From contig NW_014577179.1 of assembly GCF_000485595.1 (NCBI RefSeq), forward strand, positions 291,955 through 338,988: a DNA stretch of 47,034 bases, read 5' to 3'. The notes under the pieces are model-generated. The model was given only the letters and a program-made list of their open reading frames with translations, did no database searches and was not told the DNA's origin. Made by a program: the position numbers and the translations under genes. Shown here piece by piece: positions 1-11,845 of the stretch (position 1 is its first letter; each line of letters starts with the position of its first letter). Origin of the DNA: Priapulus caudatus (Eukaryota; Priapulida; Priapulimorpha; Priapulimorphida; Priapulidae).

Positions 1-643
1 GAATACTAATGCTAAGATACAAAAACAGCCCCCAAATTATGGCCGTCTCCTCGGGGGCATGTAACAACGTGTTACAAATTGCCCTTGGCATGTATAAAAA
101 GTATGTGTTTTACAAAAATGTGAAAAAGTACCCCTATCTATAAGCTCAGACATGGAACTACATAACTTTGAATTAATGGGCTCTGTAAATATGTTTTGTT
201 CACAAGGCAATAAGTAGCCTATTTATATATTTGTATTCATATGTAAATGAGTCGAGCATTCGTCATAGTTTTATTAAAATTAATTTTATGTCGGTTCTAT
301 ATTGCTGTTTAATTGTTGAAAATCTGTCCAACGTGTCACCTTTTATAAAAAAAAAAAAAATTTCTGAGGATATGATTTGCTGGTACAATTGTATGTGTTA
401 CAATTGCCCCTTGCGTGTGTTACAATTGCCCCGTGTTCGTGGGCAATTGTAACACTTGACTTCCAGTTTTGAAATGATAATGGCTTCAAAATAACTTGTT
501 TACTTAACCCAAACTTAGTCATATTTCAAGCCAAGATATGCATCTTTAATTTCATATACCTTGAAGTAAGTATGTAACTATAATAAAGTTGTTATGTCAG
601 ATTTGGAAAAAAATGTTACAATTGCTCCCCGGTCTCCCCTACT
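1..643 (-). mobile_element. DNA transposon with ATTGTAACA-type ends, truncated by window start
   Basis: The end at about 612-643 reads TGTTACAATTGCTCCCCGG followed by TCTCCCCTACTT. It matches, in the inverse sense, both ends of the element at 14109-15117. The core GTTACAATTGCCCC or its reverse recurs inside, near 72, 396, 417 and 443. The other terminus lies off the window. No transposase reading frame is visible, so this is probably a non-autonomous element. The superfamily is not assigned. Confidence 0.5.
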
Positions 644-1341
644 TATCCATACTAGCGTACACTACAGACAGTCGACAAACGTGCATACACTAGCTATTGT
701 AAAAAACTGCGTTTGATAGCTAGAATAGCATGCCCAGTAAAAATCGTGAAATTTCTGAACTCTCTCACGAGTTAAACAAACTCAAGTCTATGAACATAAT
801 ATGTGTTGCGTGCAATCTTCCGATCTGCTCAATCTACGAATCTGCCGACTGTGTGGCAGCCTCATTGAACTGCAGCACCTAAAACCCACACTGATAAACC
901 TGTCTGGTAAATCGGCGATCCTCTTACTTCTAATATCTATTGCAATAATAACACTATAGCTAATGTAAAATCGGTTGATTGTGCAGAGTGGCACATTATA
1001 CGCGACGCGTGTTCGCTTTATTTGTAACCGTGTATGGCCGGCAGCACGGATTGTAGGTAATATTGCGCTATTTTAGACCAAGTCGCGGAAACCTCTATAC
1101 GTGTCAACAGGCGTATGCACGCTTATTTGGTGCACAATGTCTCGGTCAACGTCGCATCAACGTTATAGAAGGCAGCACCTGCGACAAGCAAACAAAAACA
1201 TTCAGAGAGCACACTCAGTGAAACAAAAGAAACGGTGACACAATATCATGCACCTGCGGGAACGCGCGAGTTGGTAGAAAGGTGGCAGCAATGAAAACAA
1301 TCAAAAATAATCGTACTGCGATCTAACACCGTGTAACGGGT

Positions 1342-1380
1342 ACATTACAGTACAATTGAAATGTAATTGTACTGTAATGT
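1342..1380. other. Perfect 16-bp stem hairpin (left arm)
   Basis: ACATTACAGTACAATT is followed by a 7-nt loop and its exact reverse complement. The same hairpin is intact at 13379-13417. It is shorter than a normal animal pre-miRNA, so a cruciform or a small MITE relic is as likely. Confidence 0.7.
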
Positions 1381-1668
1381 GTCGTTCAAATAAACACACC
1401 GACTCCAATATGACGTGGTTGTTGAACTTGTGGTAATTAGTGTGCAACAAATCTTGCGTTACCAGAACACTGGGCTGACGAAAACTACACCAATCCAATT
1501 CAGCCTCAAACAACAGACGACCATTAAAGCAATCCCACTACGTAACGTGCCGTAACATGCAAAAGCTGACGTCACCGTAAAGTAATCTCAACTTAAAATG
1601 GCACCACCTACACGCACAGGCGTAAAGTTTGCTGCAACGTGGACAACGCCGCCGCAACGAACGTCTCG

Positions 1669-1985
1669 TTAGCGCACCGAGAACACGCCGAGGTTCCGCA
1701 TGCGGCGCGCGCGCGTGATAACGCTTGATAACTCTACCCGTGTGGCTGCTCGGCGACTGGAACACGATCAGGGAAGCCATACCGAGCGGCCCAGTCGAGC
1801 TCGGTGGCGGCAGGGCGGCGCGCTGCGCGGGTAGTACGTGTGCTTCGTCGGGTAGTGCATCAGGTTGGTGACGGATGACGTGTAGATGTCGGCGAAGCGG
1901 CGAGCCGCCGGCTGAAGTACGTCGGGTTCGTGTGCGTGCGGAAGATGCTGCCGAAGGCGAGGTTGACATCTCCTTCAGGCTGTTC
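1669..1985 (-). pseudogene. Frameshifted copy of the unrecognised terminal exon
   Basis: This is the inverted counterpart of 12759-13090. The same acceptor (CGCGTAGCAG) precedes GAACAGCCTGAAGGAG. One base is missing soon after the KEM codons and another in the following RRLA stretch, and two bases are gained near the YYP codons, so no single frame runs through. The terminal reading GVFSVR-stop is preserved. Whether these are real mutations or consensus errors cannot be told from one copy. Confidence 0.45.
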
Positions 1986-2090
1986 CTGCTACGCGTGAGA
2001 CAGGTACGAGGTTCAACAGTCGAGAACACAGGTCGAGAGCCGACTACGTACGCCCCCACGCAATGTCTTTCAAGGCTATTTACACCTATA

Positions 2091-2338
2091 CAGGGCCGTA
2101 GGCTGAGCGAATTCCTATGGAGGGCAAAATTTCATGACTCAAACTGTGTAAGGACTGGGCGCAGCTCTTGATCGACGTCCATGTGTGGTAGGGGTGGGTC
2201 TGAGACAAGGCTTTCACGGATAAGTGCAAAAAAAATCACGTTAAGGTTATTTACGATTATTGGCTAAGCTTATTTTTTAATTTTGATCCAAAATTTAGTG
2301 GGCAGCTGCCCTTGCCCCCCCCGCAGGCTACGGCCCTG
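2091..2338. mobile_element. 248-bp MITE with CAGGGCCGTAG ends
   Basis: The left end reads CAGGGCCGTAGGCTG, and the right end, reverse-complemented, reads CAGGGCCGTAGCCTG. The pentamer CTATA directly flanks both ends (2086-2090 and 2339-2343) and looks like a target-site duplication. The element has no coding capacity. The CAGGG start resembles hAT-type ends, but a 5-bp duplication is not the hAT norm of 8 bp, so the superfamily is left open. Confidence 0.7.
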
Positions 2339-4348
2339 CTATATGATATGCTATATGACTCTTATCTCTAACTTCACGAGATCGCACTGCTAAGTCGAAT
2401 GAAACCTTGTATGCACTTCTATGCCGTTGGTCGGCGCTAGGGTCGCGTATGAAAAATAGTGTATAATAGCAAACGAAATGTATAGGCCCCTATACTATTT
2501 TGTTGCAAATATATATTTAAACTAGAGATAACGACCTCTCATATGATTTGATGTAGAAAATAACGGTGCAATTGTGTTTTGTTGAGATTATGTTTACAAT
2601 AGAGAGCAGAGACACTTGTGACGTATTATACGATCAGTCTGTTTCCCAATATTTAACATTTATAATTCTAAGACGCTCTTACTTCACTCACTACTCTCAC
2701 TACTGAATGACGCTCGATATTTCAACTCCCCGTAACGCCGAATGAAATGCTATATATATACAGTTCTATGCTGTTGGTCGGCGCAAGTGTCGCGTATATT
2801 TGCTGAAGTTGTTATATTAAAGCAGAGATAGGGCACATACTTACCAATTCGAATGATTGGAATTTGGATGTGAGACATTCCTATGCTATAGTGCCCAACT
2901 TCCCCGCCCCATGACTGCCAGCCTTTCTGTATCATACTCCTCAAGTCGCAGTATTCCGTATGTCATTCTGTACCGGGTGGTTAAGTACTTTTCTTGTACG
3001 AACATAAATGATCCACGTCAAATCGAGCAAATTTTAACTATGAATCTATCATACACACTTCTTTTTTAGTGAGCATTTGGAGGTTGGTTTTTTGTAGTAC
3101 AGTTTAGATTCGCTATTATGATAAGTATGGTAAGTAGGGATAAATCTACAGCGAAATCTTTTGTTGCGCATATATACTGCATAGCTATAGATGACAGGCG
3201 GACAGGAATAAATAAATAAATGATTAAATAAATAAATGCATAAATAAAATAAATAGTGACAGGTGAGATGATTAACAGCTTTTGCAACTCACGCAAAAAG
3301 AGACTACGAAAATTTATGGTGGCAATAGACTCACAATAAATTTATTTTTACACGACAACAAAGCCATTTCAATCATACTTGTCTTAATATGACAAAGTCG
3401 ATATCATCATAATAGTTATACATATATATTATTGCACTAAACCTGAATTAGAGTCAAAAACAATACATTCTCATTTTTTCCGTAATTCCCGCATAGGCAC
3501 ACTTCTGTGTAATAAAATAAATAAATAATATAAGTTTTAATTAACGTATATTGGTAGACACATTCGGTAGAGCAATAGCAACTTTGTAACGATAATTTCG
3601 TTAAATAATTAGCTAAAAGTTATATATATATATATATTATTATATATATATATATATATAATTATATAGACAGAAGTTTAATTATCACTATAGATTTCAT
3701 AAACATCATGTGTTCATTAACGCATATGTGATAATAAAACTCAGTATATAGTACATACAGGAAGCAACATTTATTTGCCATATTCATATAACATATAGAT
3801 ATATTATGTTTGATTATTTATATAGTTCCATAAGTAATATCATCCATAATTATAATGATTTCTATAAAACATCTCAAAATAGGAGAAGGCACATTTTCAT
3901 AACATAATATACACTACCGTCTATAAGATGTCATGCAATGCCCTCAACGCTCCACGCGTACGTTCATTTCAGTGGGAATTATGTTTGTTATGCGAACATC
4001 TAGGTACTTATTGCTAATCACTGTTGGCTCTCTGTTTCTGTGTATTATTCACTGATAGATGAAGGTCGGCGGGTATTGCTATTTGTTGTGACACATCGCA
4101 GGCGTACTCGCCAAATGATATATATATAACACGATTGCCAAGGCAAACTCTTACTCAAAACGTACAGATAGTTACAACTAAGAGCCATCTAAAAAGTTTC
4201 GTATCGCTGATTTGGCATTTATAATTATCCGCGTAGGCGGATTCTGTTCACGCATGAATTCTCTCTGAAATAAGTTAAAAGAAATATGCACAGGTAGTTC
4301 TTTTCGGTTAGCACATCTGATTAGCGTATATATGCTGCGTAATGAATT

Positions 4349-4403
<55 letters not shown>

Positions 4404-5780
4404 ATCTCTGGCGGGAGTAGGTAACGATAAAGGGCAGAGTTATAATTCGAACAAGTGAACATTTATATACACATAGATACCAAGATGGAAGCTGTTGGAT
4501 GTGTATTCATGCTCTGACGGTGTGAAATAAAGCAAGCGTCGAGCGAATTTTGCGATCAAGCTTTCCTACCTGCTCTATTATTCATGTTGTTTGTGCACCG
4601 CGCGGGCGTGCAATGTACTTGTGTGTTGCAGATGAGCATTTGACCGCCATTTACAGGTGATTATAGGCGAAATAGAGTAGAGAAACATTAAGACTGGTAG
4701 TAAATACATATCGTCTTTATTTACCTTTTTTTTTATTGAGACGTTCCAAGTGCCTATGGTTTGGGACCCTGTGAATGTGCTAAACTAAACACAACCTTCG
4801 TTTCTTGTGGCCAACATTGTAGATCACATCCCCTAAGATCACGTCCAGCAGCCATTAACCTAATAAACCTCATAAAATATTCTTCAAAAGTCCAAGGGAC
4901 TATAACAAAGACCGAGAGACAAGTTGATCAAATAGACAAATCAACACTGCGGATCGCAGTGGAAAAAGCTGCAAATTTGTAATACCGTCGAAAGACAGAT
5001 ATAAGTAAAGATATAGGAATAACCTATTGTTCTGGGTTGGCATACATGACCAGCTGTGTAAAGTTGTAACGCGGGAATAGACAGGGTAGAATTAGCCAAT
5101 AACAGACAGTAATGTAGTTTGGGCTGACCATAAACAATAGGTAGGCGTGTCTACCTATGTCAGTATATAACCGCGTGTTTGACCAGAGAGAGACACACAG
5201 AGCGATAGTGACATACAACTTACAGACATAGACGATATTGGTTTGAGACAGCTACCTCACAGCCTTAACCTCGTAAGTTAGGTGATGTTACTCGCCCACC
5301 TCGACTGTACGCATTTGTCCCGTGATGGGCGGATGCATAGTTAAGTATGTTCAATTAAAGAGATTCCTGAATACGTTCATACTGTTCGTTAAATATTCTA
5401 TTATTATCTGCATTCACATAGACGCTAGGAAGGGTGTACTACACACACTCACGTAACCACTTATACGATCACGGGTAGCAATGGGCTTCCTTATAAATTT
5501 TCAATTTACTAAAGACGAAGGGAGAGAATTCCAATGTGGAATGACAGAAACAAAGAAGCTAAACTTAAAAGGATCCTTAGAACTAGAAGACGGCACATGT
5601 CGAAAGCAATGATCACGCTCAGATGTTCGAGTTGATAGAAAACTAAATAGTTACATGATGGTAGAAAACTCAATTTGTGCATAGATGTAAAATTAATGCG
5701 TAAAAATACTAAGGTCAACCCTTTTTCACCCCACAAGTTTACTGATGGTACATTAAAAAAAGATCCTCAATAGGAGTTTT
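2339..5780. other. Gene-free AT-rich interval
   Basis: I find no supportable gene. Contents include a direct repeat of about 60 bp (near 2393-2455 and 2733-2803, core TTCTATGCYGTTGGTCGGCGC), AATA-type runs near 3208-3255, and TA microsatellites near 3628-3660 and 4350-4400. The short open frames here have no domain-like content and no conserved splice context. Confidence 0.6.
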
Positions 5781-5810
5781 TCACGTGACGTCATAGATCA
5801 GGTCACGTGT
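5781..5810. promoter_or_regulatory. CRE and E-box cluster (candidate)
   Basis: TCACGTGACGTCA places an E-box (CACGTG) overlapping a palindromic CREB/ATF site (TGACGTCA), with a second CACGTG 16 bp further on. No gene start is evident nearby, so any regulatory role is inference from motif density alone. Confidence 0.25.
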
Positions 5811-5904
5811 ATTTGTTATGTGTCATGGTTGGCAGAAGCAAAGCGTGCTGCTTGACATTTACGGATGAATGACTACATGTTCTGATAGAAAGCGCTGTTT
5901 ATGT

Positions 5905-6110
5905 AGTGCACGTACACGTACACGTGCGTGCTGCGTGCATGCGTGTGCACGTACACGTGTGTGCGTGTGTGCGTGTGTGCGTGTGCACTTACACGTGCGT
6001 GCATGCGTGTTTGCGTTCGTGTACACGTGCGGGCGTGCGTGCGTGTGCACGTACACGTGCGGGCGTGCGTGTGTACGTACACGTGCGTGCGGGCGTGCGT
6101 GTGCTTGTAT
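5905..6110. repeat. TG/CA-rich minisatellite with CACGTACACGTG core
   Basis: This is an irregular tandem array of GTGCACGTACACGTGCG-like units with GTGCGTGC spacers, almost all alternating purine and pyrimidine. Every frame on both strands stays open because the repeat lacks stop triplets, so the cysteine/valine/arginine-rich open frames across it are not genes. Confidence 0.85.
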
Positions 6111-7539
6111 AGAACAATATCACGCATCTGCTTGCTGCCAATCGTTAAACTGCGTCGTTGTTATGACGTCAATGTTTATAAACATGAAACACTCCTATTG
6201 CAAAATCATCCAGATCAGCTGAATTTGACCAAATTAGGACATTTATCGAATGCAAACAATTGCATGACTTACATTCACAGCCAATTTATCACTGAAATGG
6301 AGGCAGCTTTAGCAGGCAGGTATTTGGCAGAATGCAAAATCTTCTTAGCGTGTGCAATCATGTACATTGTGGTTTAGGCCATTGGCAGAGGGAAGAGCAG
6401 CTAGACGGTTAGACTTAGAGCTACCGTTTACTATGCCGAATATCTTGAGAATATATTAGGATGGATGCTACTATGCCGTCTACTTCATATTGTGTGACAA
6501 CTTCGTTATCATCATGACAGGTGAAGCACGTGCAGATGCAACAACATGACCTACATATTCCTGTTTAGATGATTCTAAAAATATATAATAATGAAATATC
6601 TTAATTTTAAATATTTTCTCTAATAAAAATCCGATGTACTGTCAATAAAATACTACTAACAGATGTGTTATCAATCTGAACACTAATCAGTCACCCCGGA
6701 TATTGTAGACGAATGTAGAATGATTTAAATGTTAATCATTGTAGAACAGATTCACTGTAGCTGATCCAATATATATTCTATCATATAATATTGTGTTTTT
6801 TTCGTCATTTGCTCGTACTGTCATGATAAATCGGCCCTAATCATTTAATAAACTATATATGCAGCATAATAATAATAATGCTAGTCCCTTTTGACTTCAC
6901 TCCCTGCAAATTAATTATATCAGCTTGATCAACGTGTCATGTCATATGCAGCGAACCTGATCCATTTGTTGACCTAGAAGTCAAATGAAATACCGAGGCT
7001 AGACCTCGATGCAAATCGATGTATGTGAGTCACATATTGGCAAATTAAACAGATCAATAAATATCCGCTGTATATTGCCAGTGTTAGACTCGGCTTGTAT
7101 AGAGTGTACAATTATTCATGTGGAAGTGATAAAAGAAGTTGCAGTATCAAAACCAGTATGTGATAAAGCGAGTAACCAGACTTAAATATTCATTGTGTTA
7201 GTGTTGTTCATGTAAAAGAGTTTATAAAAATGAGGTTATAGGAAACCACTTGGATCGATTCCTAAAAAATACCAATTATCATTGAATAAATGTCTTGAGT
7301 TTCCTCTTTGAACAGCTTGAAATTTTTGTTCACATTATCTGTGATCAATGCCACTACTTCTTATCGTATAATTTTGCAGCATGTTATCTGTATATTAGAT
7401 GAATTGGTACATTGACTTTGTCTTTTATTGCTTTCATTAAAATGCAGATTTTAATCTGTGTTGGGGGATACATAATAAAATATTAAATGCATGCCACATT
7501 GATTTACGATTGCATGCTGTTTACGAGTTTCCGTGGTTA
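6111..7539. other. Gene-free interval
   Basis: AT-rich sequence without a recognisable gene, RNA or complete transposon. A TGACGTCA palindrome occurs near 6163. Confidence 0.5.
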
Positions 7540-7787
7540 CCTTGGTGCACATTTATTAGCAATTATAATGATACATGTGCAGCTAACATATCCATACTCT
7601 ATATAATATATGTGCTATGTAGCTCCTGTCTCCAGATCGTGTAATCACGTGGCAACTTTTGCACATCGGCGGATTTCTCAGTTAATCGATCCGTATTCGT
7701 TCGAAAAGGAATGTCGATTTCCATGCTCTGCACGACATCTTATAACGTACAATGATAAAGATATTAACATTATTTATTATATTATTA

Positions 7788-8220
7788 CAGGTACACCACC
7801 GATTTTCCGGAACCCTTGGTTCCAAGGCCTTTCCGGTTTATCCATTTTTCCGGACCAAAAGAGGTCACATAATAATAATTCAACAATACACCTCTGAGCA
7901 ACTATATACCTCCCAAGTCTCTAAAGCACCATGCACTGTTAGAAACTTAAATTGAACAAATATATTTGTGGTGTTTTTTTTTATCACTAACGCTTGCACC
8001 TGCCTTAGAAGCCATAGCTAGGGTAAAAATTGAGTAAAATAAGGTATGAATTGCATAAAATCAAGAGCTCAGCACCAAATGCGGCAGTTTAAACAATGCC
8101 CGCAATGCCTGCACCGCCATCTGTGGCCACCCAGTAAACTAATACGAATTTCAAATGAATTTTATCCGGACTAAAAGAGGTTCCGGACCATCAGTGTCCG
8201 GAAAATTGGTGGTGTACCTG
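7788..8220. mobile_element. Tigger/pogo-like MITE, copy A
   Basis: The left end reads CAGGTACACCACCGATTTTC. The right end, reverse-complemented, reads CAGGTACACCACCAATTTTC, with CCGGA continuing on both sides. TA flanks each end, as expected for Tc1/mariner-type insertion. CAGG starts followed by TTCCGGA/TTATCC-like subterminal sequence recall Tigger/pogo termini. At 433 bp and without an open frame, it is non-autonomous. It ends 46 bp before a pygopus exon acceptor. Confidence 0.65.
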
Positions 8221-8266
8221 TACTAAAATATTAACAGTGTCTGTGCTTTTTCTTCATTGCACTCAG

Positions 8267-8397
8267 CTAATGGGGAAGCGGACGCGCAGGAGTGTGCAGG
8301 GAAAGCCAGCCGATCGCCCCAGCCGAACAGTCCCGCGCACAAGAAGCGTAGAGCGTTGTCAACACACACTGCCAACAGATCGATCAGCACACCTGTC
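8267..8397 (+). CDS. pygo: pygopus exon with nuclear localisation signal
   Basis: The acceptor is TTCATTGCACTCAG and the donor GTAAGT at 8398 fits the consensus. The 43 complete codons include the peptide NSPAHKKRRA, a basic patch in the position of the nuclear localisation signal near the Pygopus N-terminus. The exon starts after a split codon, so a further upstream exon must exist; I could not locate it. The acceptor lies 46 bp beyond a MITE end. Confidence 0.8.
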
Positions 8398-11300
8398 GTA
8401 AGTCCTGCACCGCACACGTCCGCCCGCCGACGATAGCCGCGCGAGGGCATTAAACAAATTTTTAAAGTTGATTCACGTGATGACAGGAGAAGGCTTCACT
8501 TGCGCGTCACCGCAAGACAGATGCCCATCGTGGCAAACATCACCCGGTCGACGGTCTCTCCTCGCTAGAGCGTTCTTACGGGCGTCGAAATTAAAATTGT
8601 GACACAGGGGAAGTGTTGTGTTCGCTTGCGTGTCACCGAAAATCGGGTGGTCGTCGCGGCAAACTTTGCCCGTGAGAGTGGGGTTATCGAGCCCACTTAC
8701 ATAACAAAAGTGTGATAATCATAAAATGTACACAAAGTTGCATTTACAGGAAAAGGCGCATTAGGAAAGTCTAAAGGGTCGTGTCTTAAAATTCAATCGT
8801 AAAATAAAATGAAATATAACTTAAATTACTCATACAACTAACTAAAATAACTCTATTGCTGAAATTATTTCCAAATAAATTCTTTAATCCTCAATCGTCG
8901 TAACTACAAATTGACGTCTTTCTACACCCACGATGGTCATGAGCAGAACGTCATCTAACATTTCCGGCAACATCTCACCATCATCGGCGGCCATGTTTGC
9001 AGGGATCGTCGGGATCGTTTCCCGGCATCGGTCCGTCGCCGCTGCTGAGCGGAGCCGGCGACGTGATCGTCGCTCACAACCCGTTCGACGACGCGCCGAT
9101 GACGGCAGCCGCGGCCGCGGCGGCACAGAGCCTCGGCACGCCCCTGCTGAGCGTCAGCGTCCAGCAGGGATACCCCATCGTGCAGTCGCCGATGTCAGTG
9201 ATGATGCAGCACAAGCCACTGTCAACCTCGTCTGGTGGGTGTCGCTTCCTGTTCGATTCGTATTGCAGGGATGTTTGTTTGTGCAGAAGAGAAAAATGGG
9301 TGGTAGTCTGTCTGTGTGCGTGCAGTGTGCATGTAGGGCACGCGCATGTGTGTGCGTGTGTGTAGTGTGTATGTGTGAGTATTGTGTGTGCACCATGTGT
9401 GTGTGCGCGCGTGCTTGTGTGCCTGTGTGCACTTGTGTGTGCGTGCGTATGTGCTTGAGTGTGTGTACGTGCGTTCATGCCTGTGTGTTTCTATAAGGCA
9501 CCGTTTACAATTACCAATATCCCAAGCATTCTTCCTGACCCTCTCTCCTTTCCCACCGTATGCAGAACGAAATGTTGATATTGCAGATTTCACACAAAAG
9601 TCTACATTCATTATATCTCTAAAAGTGTACAAAAGCCATTGATTGCCCCCTTCCCAAGCGTAAGGTTTATATACTTGCAGTAATGTTGATCATGTGAGAA
9701 TGGCTTTCCCCCTAATGCAAGTCTTTAAAACTTTATAATTGCGTAGGGGTGCGCCAGATCCAACTTTAAGTTCTGGCCGGAACCGGAACCGGCCGGAACT
9801 GGAAAAAAGTTTTGGCCGGAACTACCTGGCCGGAACCGGAACTTTAGCTGGCAATAAACCTGACAGTTTTGGCCCAGTATTGCGCAAACTCACTCGATCT
9901 GAACGAAATATCATTAGCAGGAACATCACTTAGGCGAGTAGGACAATGCTCAAAGTTTTAATTACAGGATGGTTGTTACTGTTAGGTGTATGAATCAGCT
10001 GCTTGTAGTGCATAATTTGCATAATTCTGGCATCTTATTCAAGAGCGAATTCTATGGCAAAACCTGCATGTTGCAGTATCCCTGGTTTTAGTCTATTATT
10101 TTCAACTAACGGACAGATGTGATTCCTGTGGCTCTTAAGAGTATTTGATTTTGAAAGAAAATCTTATGAATCACCTAACATCAGTTAGGTTCAGTTCAGT
10201 TAGTTAGCCAATGTTCAAGTGGCAAGCGTTTTTTGGGCAGAAAAGTGGGAAGTTGTTAACACTATATTGTCAGCAAGTTGACTCTATTGACTATCAACTA
10301 CATTCTGTGACTAATCTTTTGATTTTGATGAGGCTTGTAGCAGAAAAAATGAAATTAGGAAAAGTTCCGGTTCCAGCCGACTGTTTCTGAAGGGTTCCGG
10401 CCGGAACCGGGACTCTGAAAAATTGGGGATCCAGCCGGATCCAATTTCCGGTGCACCCCTTGGCCAAGTCGGATTGTAACCCAATATATCACCTGTCAAA
10501 GCATATCCCGAGTTAAACGGACATTATTCTAAAACTGGAGCATCTGCTTATTTTTCTGCAGGTGTTAGCGGTAGTGCACTGATAAGCCTGTTCAGCAGGC
10601 CAGCCCTCACAGCCTTTTCCATTTTGTCCGTGTGTGTTTTGGCAATCTGAGAAGAGGTGGTTGAAATCGGACAAAGCACTAAGGTGTGGCCGCATGACTA
10701 ATATTGCATGTGGATGTACCAGCAACACCTGACTGGCCTCACAAATTCTGCTACCCTCTGTGACACACACTATGTGCGTGTTGACACAGTGGATCATGTT
10801 TGCTAACGACCTTACCTGACACTTTTAGTTGCCTAGTGGAGAGCGAACTAGGAACTAGGCCTATATATCGAGTAGTAATGTACAGCTAGACATCAGTGTT
10901 GCACAGGCTAGCATTCTGTCTGCATGATTACTTGTGTTTGCTCCTAGCCTAGCTTGTAGTAACCTAATGCACAGTCTTGGTAAGCTCACACGTATTTATG
11001 ATGGAAAGATGACATACAGACCAATTAGATAATGCTGAATTTGTCGTAGATTGTTATTAGTGTGGTATGTGTACGTCTAAGCTGTAAACATACGTGTCTA
11101 AATGCATGCGAGCATGTCGAAAAACGACCATCGCATCTCTGCACGTTCGTGCATGTACATTTGCACTTGGCAACGTTGCTTTTGCATGGATGTGCATCAG
11201 TCAAAAGTCACAATTGTCGCACGATTGTAGTCCCGATTGCAGAACGTTGCCATTTCGGCTGTCGTGTGCGTACGTGCAAAACGCGTGTGTCCGCGAATCG

Positions 11301-11725
11301 ACGTTGCTCGACTAATACAATTAATCCTCGTTAATCGACTAATTGATCGTCGCGCGACACGACATTCACTTTTCCGTTCTCCATTCCATACTCCATTCTC
11401 CATGTAAAAGTCCCACGTTTTTACACGTTTTTTTCTCCGTTCTCGTCTCGCAGGTAAAGTCTACCCGCCGAATCAGCCGATGATCTTCAACCCGCAAAAT
11501 CCGAACGCGCCGCCCATCTACCCGTGCGGAATCTGCCACAAGGAGGTGCACGACAACGACCAGGCAATACTCTGCGAGAGTGGCTGCAACTTCTGGTTCC
11601 ACCGCGTGTGCACGGGTCTGACGGAGGGCGCCTACTACATGCTCACAGCCGAGGTGTACGCCGAGTGGGTGTGCGACAAGTGCCTCGCGACCAAGGACAT
11701 TCCGCTCGTGAAGGTCAAGCCCTGA
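8267..11725 (+). CDS. pygo: Pygopus, Wnt/beta-catenin transcription co-activator (three exons visible, 5' exon missing)
   Basis: Pygopus is a nuclear co-activator that joins BCL9/Legless and beta-catenin at TCF targets and reads methylated H3K4 through its PHD finger. Three exons fit together: 8267-8397 (enters with one base borrowed, leaves in phase 0), 9003-9234 (phase 0 in, phase 1 out) and 11454-11725 (phase 1 in, TGA stop). The spliced part encodes about 210 residues: a basic KKRR patch, an N-terminal homology segment with NPFDD, an alanine tract, then a full C4HC3 PHD finger. No initiator exon was found, so a short upstream exon is missing. The visible protein is much shorter than vertebrate (about 400 residues) or fly Pygopus because the proline-rich middle is nearly absent. 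Confidence 0.92.
9003..9234 (+). CDS. pygo: pygopus exon with N-terminal homology domain (NPF motif)
   Basis: The acceptor is ATGTTTGCAG and the donor is GTGGGT after TCT-G. The peptide includes DVIVAHNPFDDAP, which parallels the LVAANPFDD core of the vertebrate N-terminal homology domain needed for trans-activation. A seven-alanine run and a Q/P/M-rich stretch ending HKPLSTSS follow. The exon enters in phase 0, which agrees with the exit of the preceding exon. Confidence 0.85.
9300..9485. repeat. TG-rich microsatellite in pygopus intron
   Basis: Degenerate GTGTGTGCGTGC runs just inside the intron after the NPF exon. The same tract is in copy B near 21665-21850. Confidence 0.85.
9744..10461. 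mobile_element. hAT-like non-autonomous element in pygopus intron
   Basis: The left end reads TAGGGGTGCGCCAGATCC. The right end, reverse-complemented, reads AAGGGGTGCACCGG followed by AAATTGGATCC. GGCCGGAACC words are clustered inside both ends (about 9774-9842 and 10365-10445) and form subterminal repeats. An (N)AGGGGTGC terminus is typical of hAT elements, but I see no clean 8-bp target duplication. The element has no coding capacity. Its counterpart in copy B is at 22119-22845. Confidence 0.55.
11454..11725 (+). CDS. pygo: pygopus terminal exon with PHD finger
   Basis: The acceptor CTCGTCTCGCAG follows a pyrimidine-rich stretch, and a phase-1 start restores a glycine codon with the previous exon. 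The peptide opens with KVYPPNQPM and FNPQNPNAPP, a signature of invertebrate Pygopus just before the PHD finger. Zinc ligands are visible in order as CGIC, CESGC, FHRVC and CDKC, giving the C4HC3 pattern. The tryptophan in NFWFHR lies at the conserved position. The protein ends eleven residues after the last cysteine motif. Confidence 0.95.
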
Positions 11726-11845
11726 GAGCGCTCGTGAGAGAGAGATCTCGTTTGAACGGATATCGTTAGGAGTTTTCCCCGCGCGATTGTTGGACGAACC
11801 GTCGCTGGTCGACTGATTTTCGGGTCCGTCGCGGCGGTCGTAGCG

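Larger units (their letters stand above)
1..2056 (-). repeat. Left arm of a window-scale inverted repeat
   Basis: The reverse complement of this stretch matches 12688 to about 14790. Matched landmarks include a 39-nt hairpin, the unrecognised exon, the CREB-like TGACGTCA and the transposon end at 612-643. The arms differ by scattered substitutions and one-base indels, with more divergence inside the transposon. The inner border falls at a short G run (C run on this strand) next to GTACGTAGTCGG. Sharing the same transposon insertion point shows that the arms descend from one locus. Either a real inverted duplication or a chimeric join of two haplotypes would explain it. Confidence 0.75.

Noticed and set aside
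1342-1380. microRNA precursor
   Set aside because: A 16-bp stem with a 7-nt loop is too short for a canonical animal pre-miRNA.
5859-6377. Cys/Val/Arg-rich protein of about 150 residues
   Set aside because: The first two thirds are the TG/CA minisatellite, and the rest is unconserved sequence running to a chance stop.
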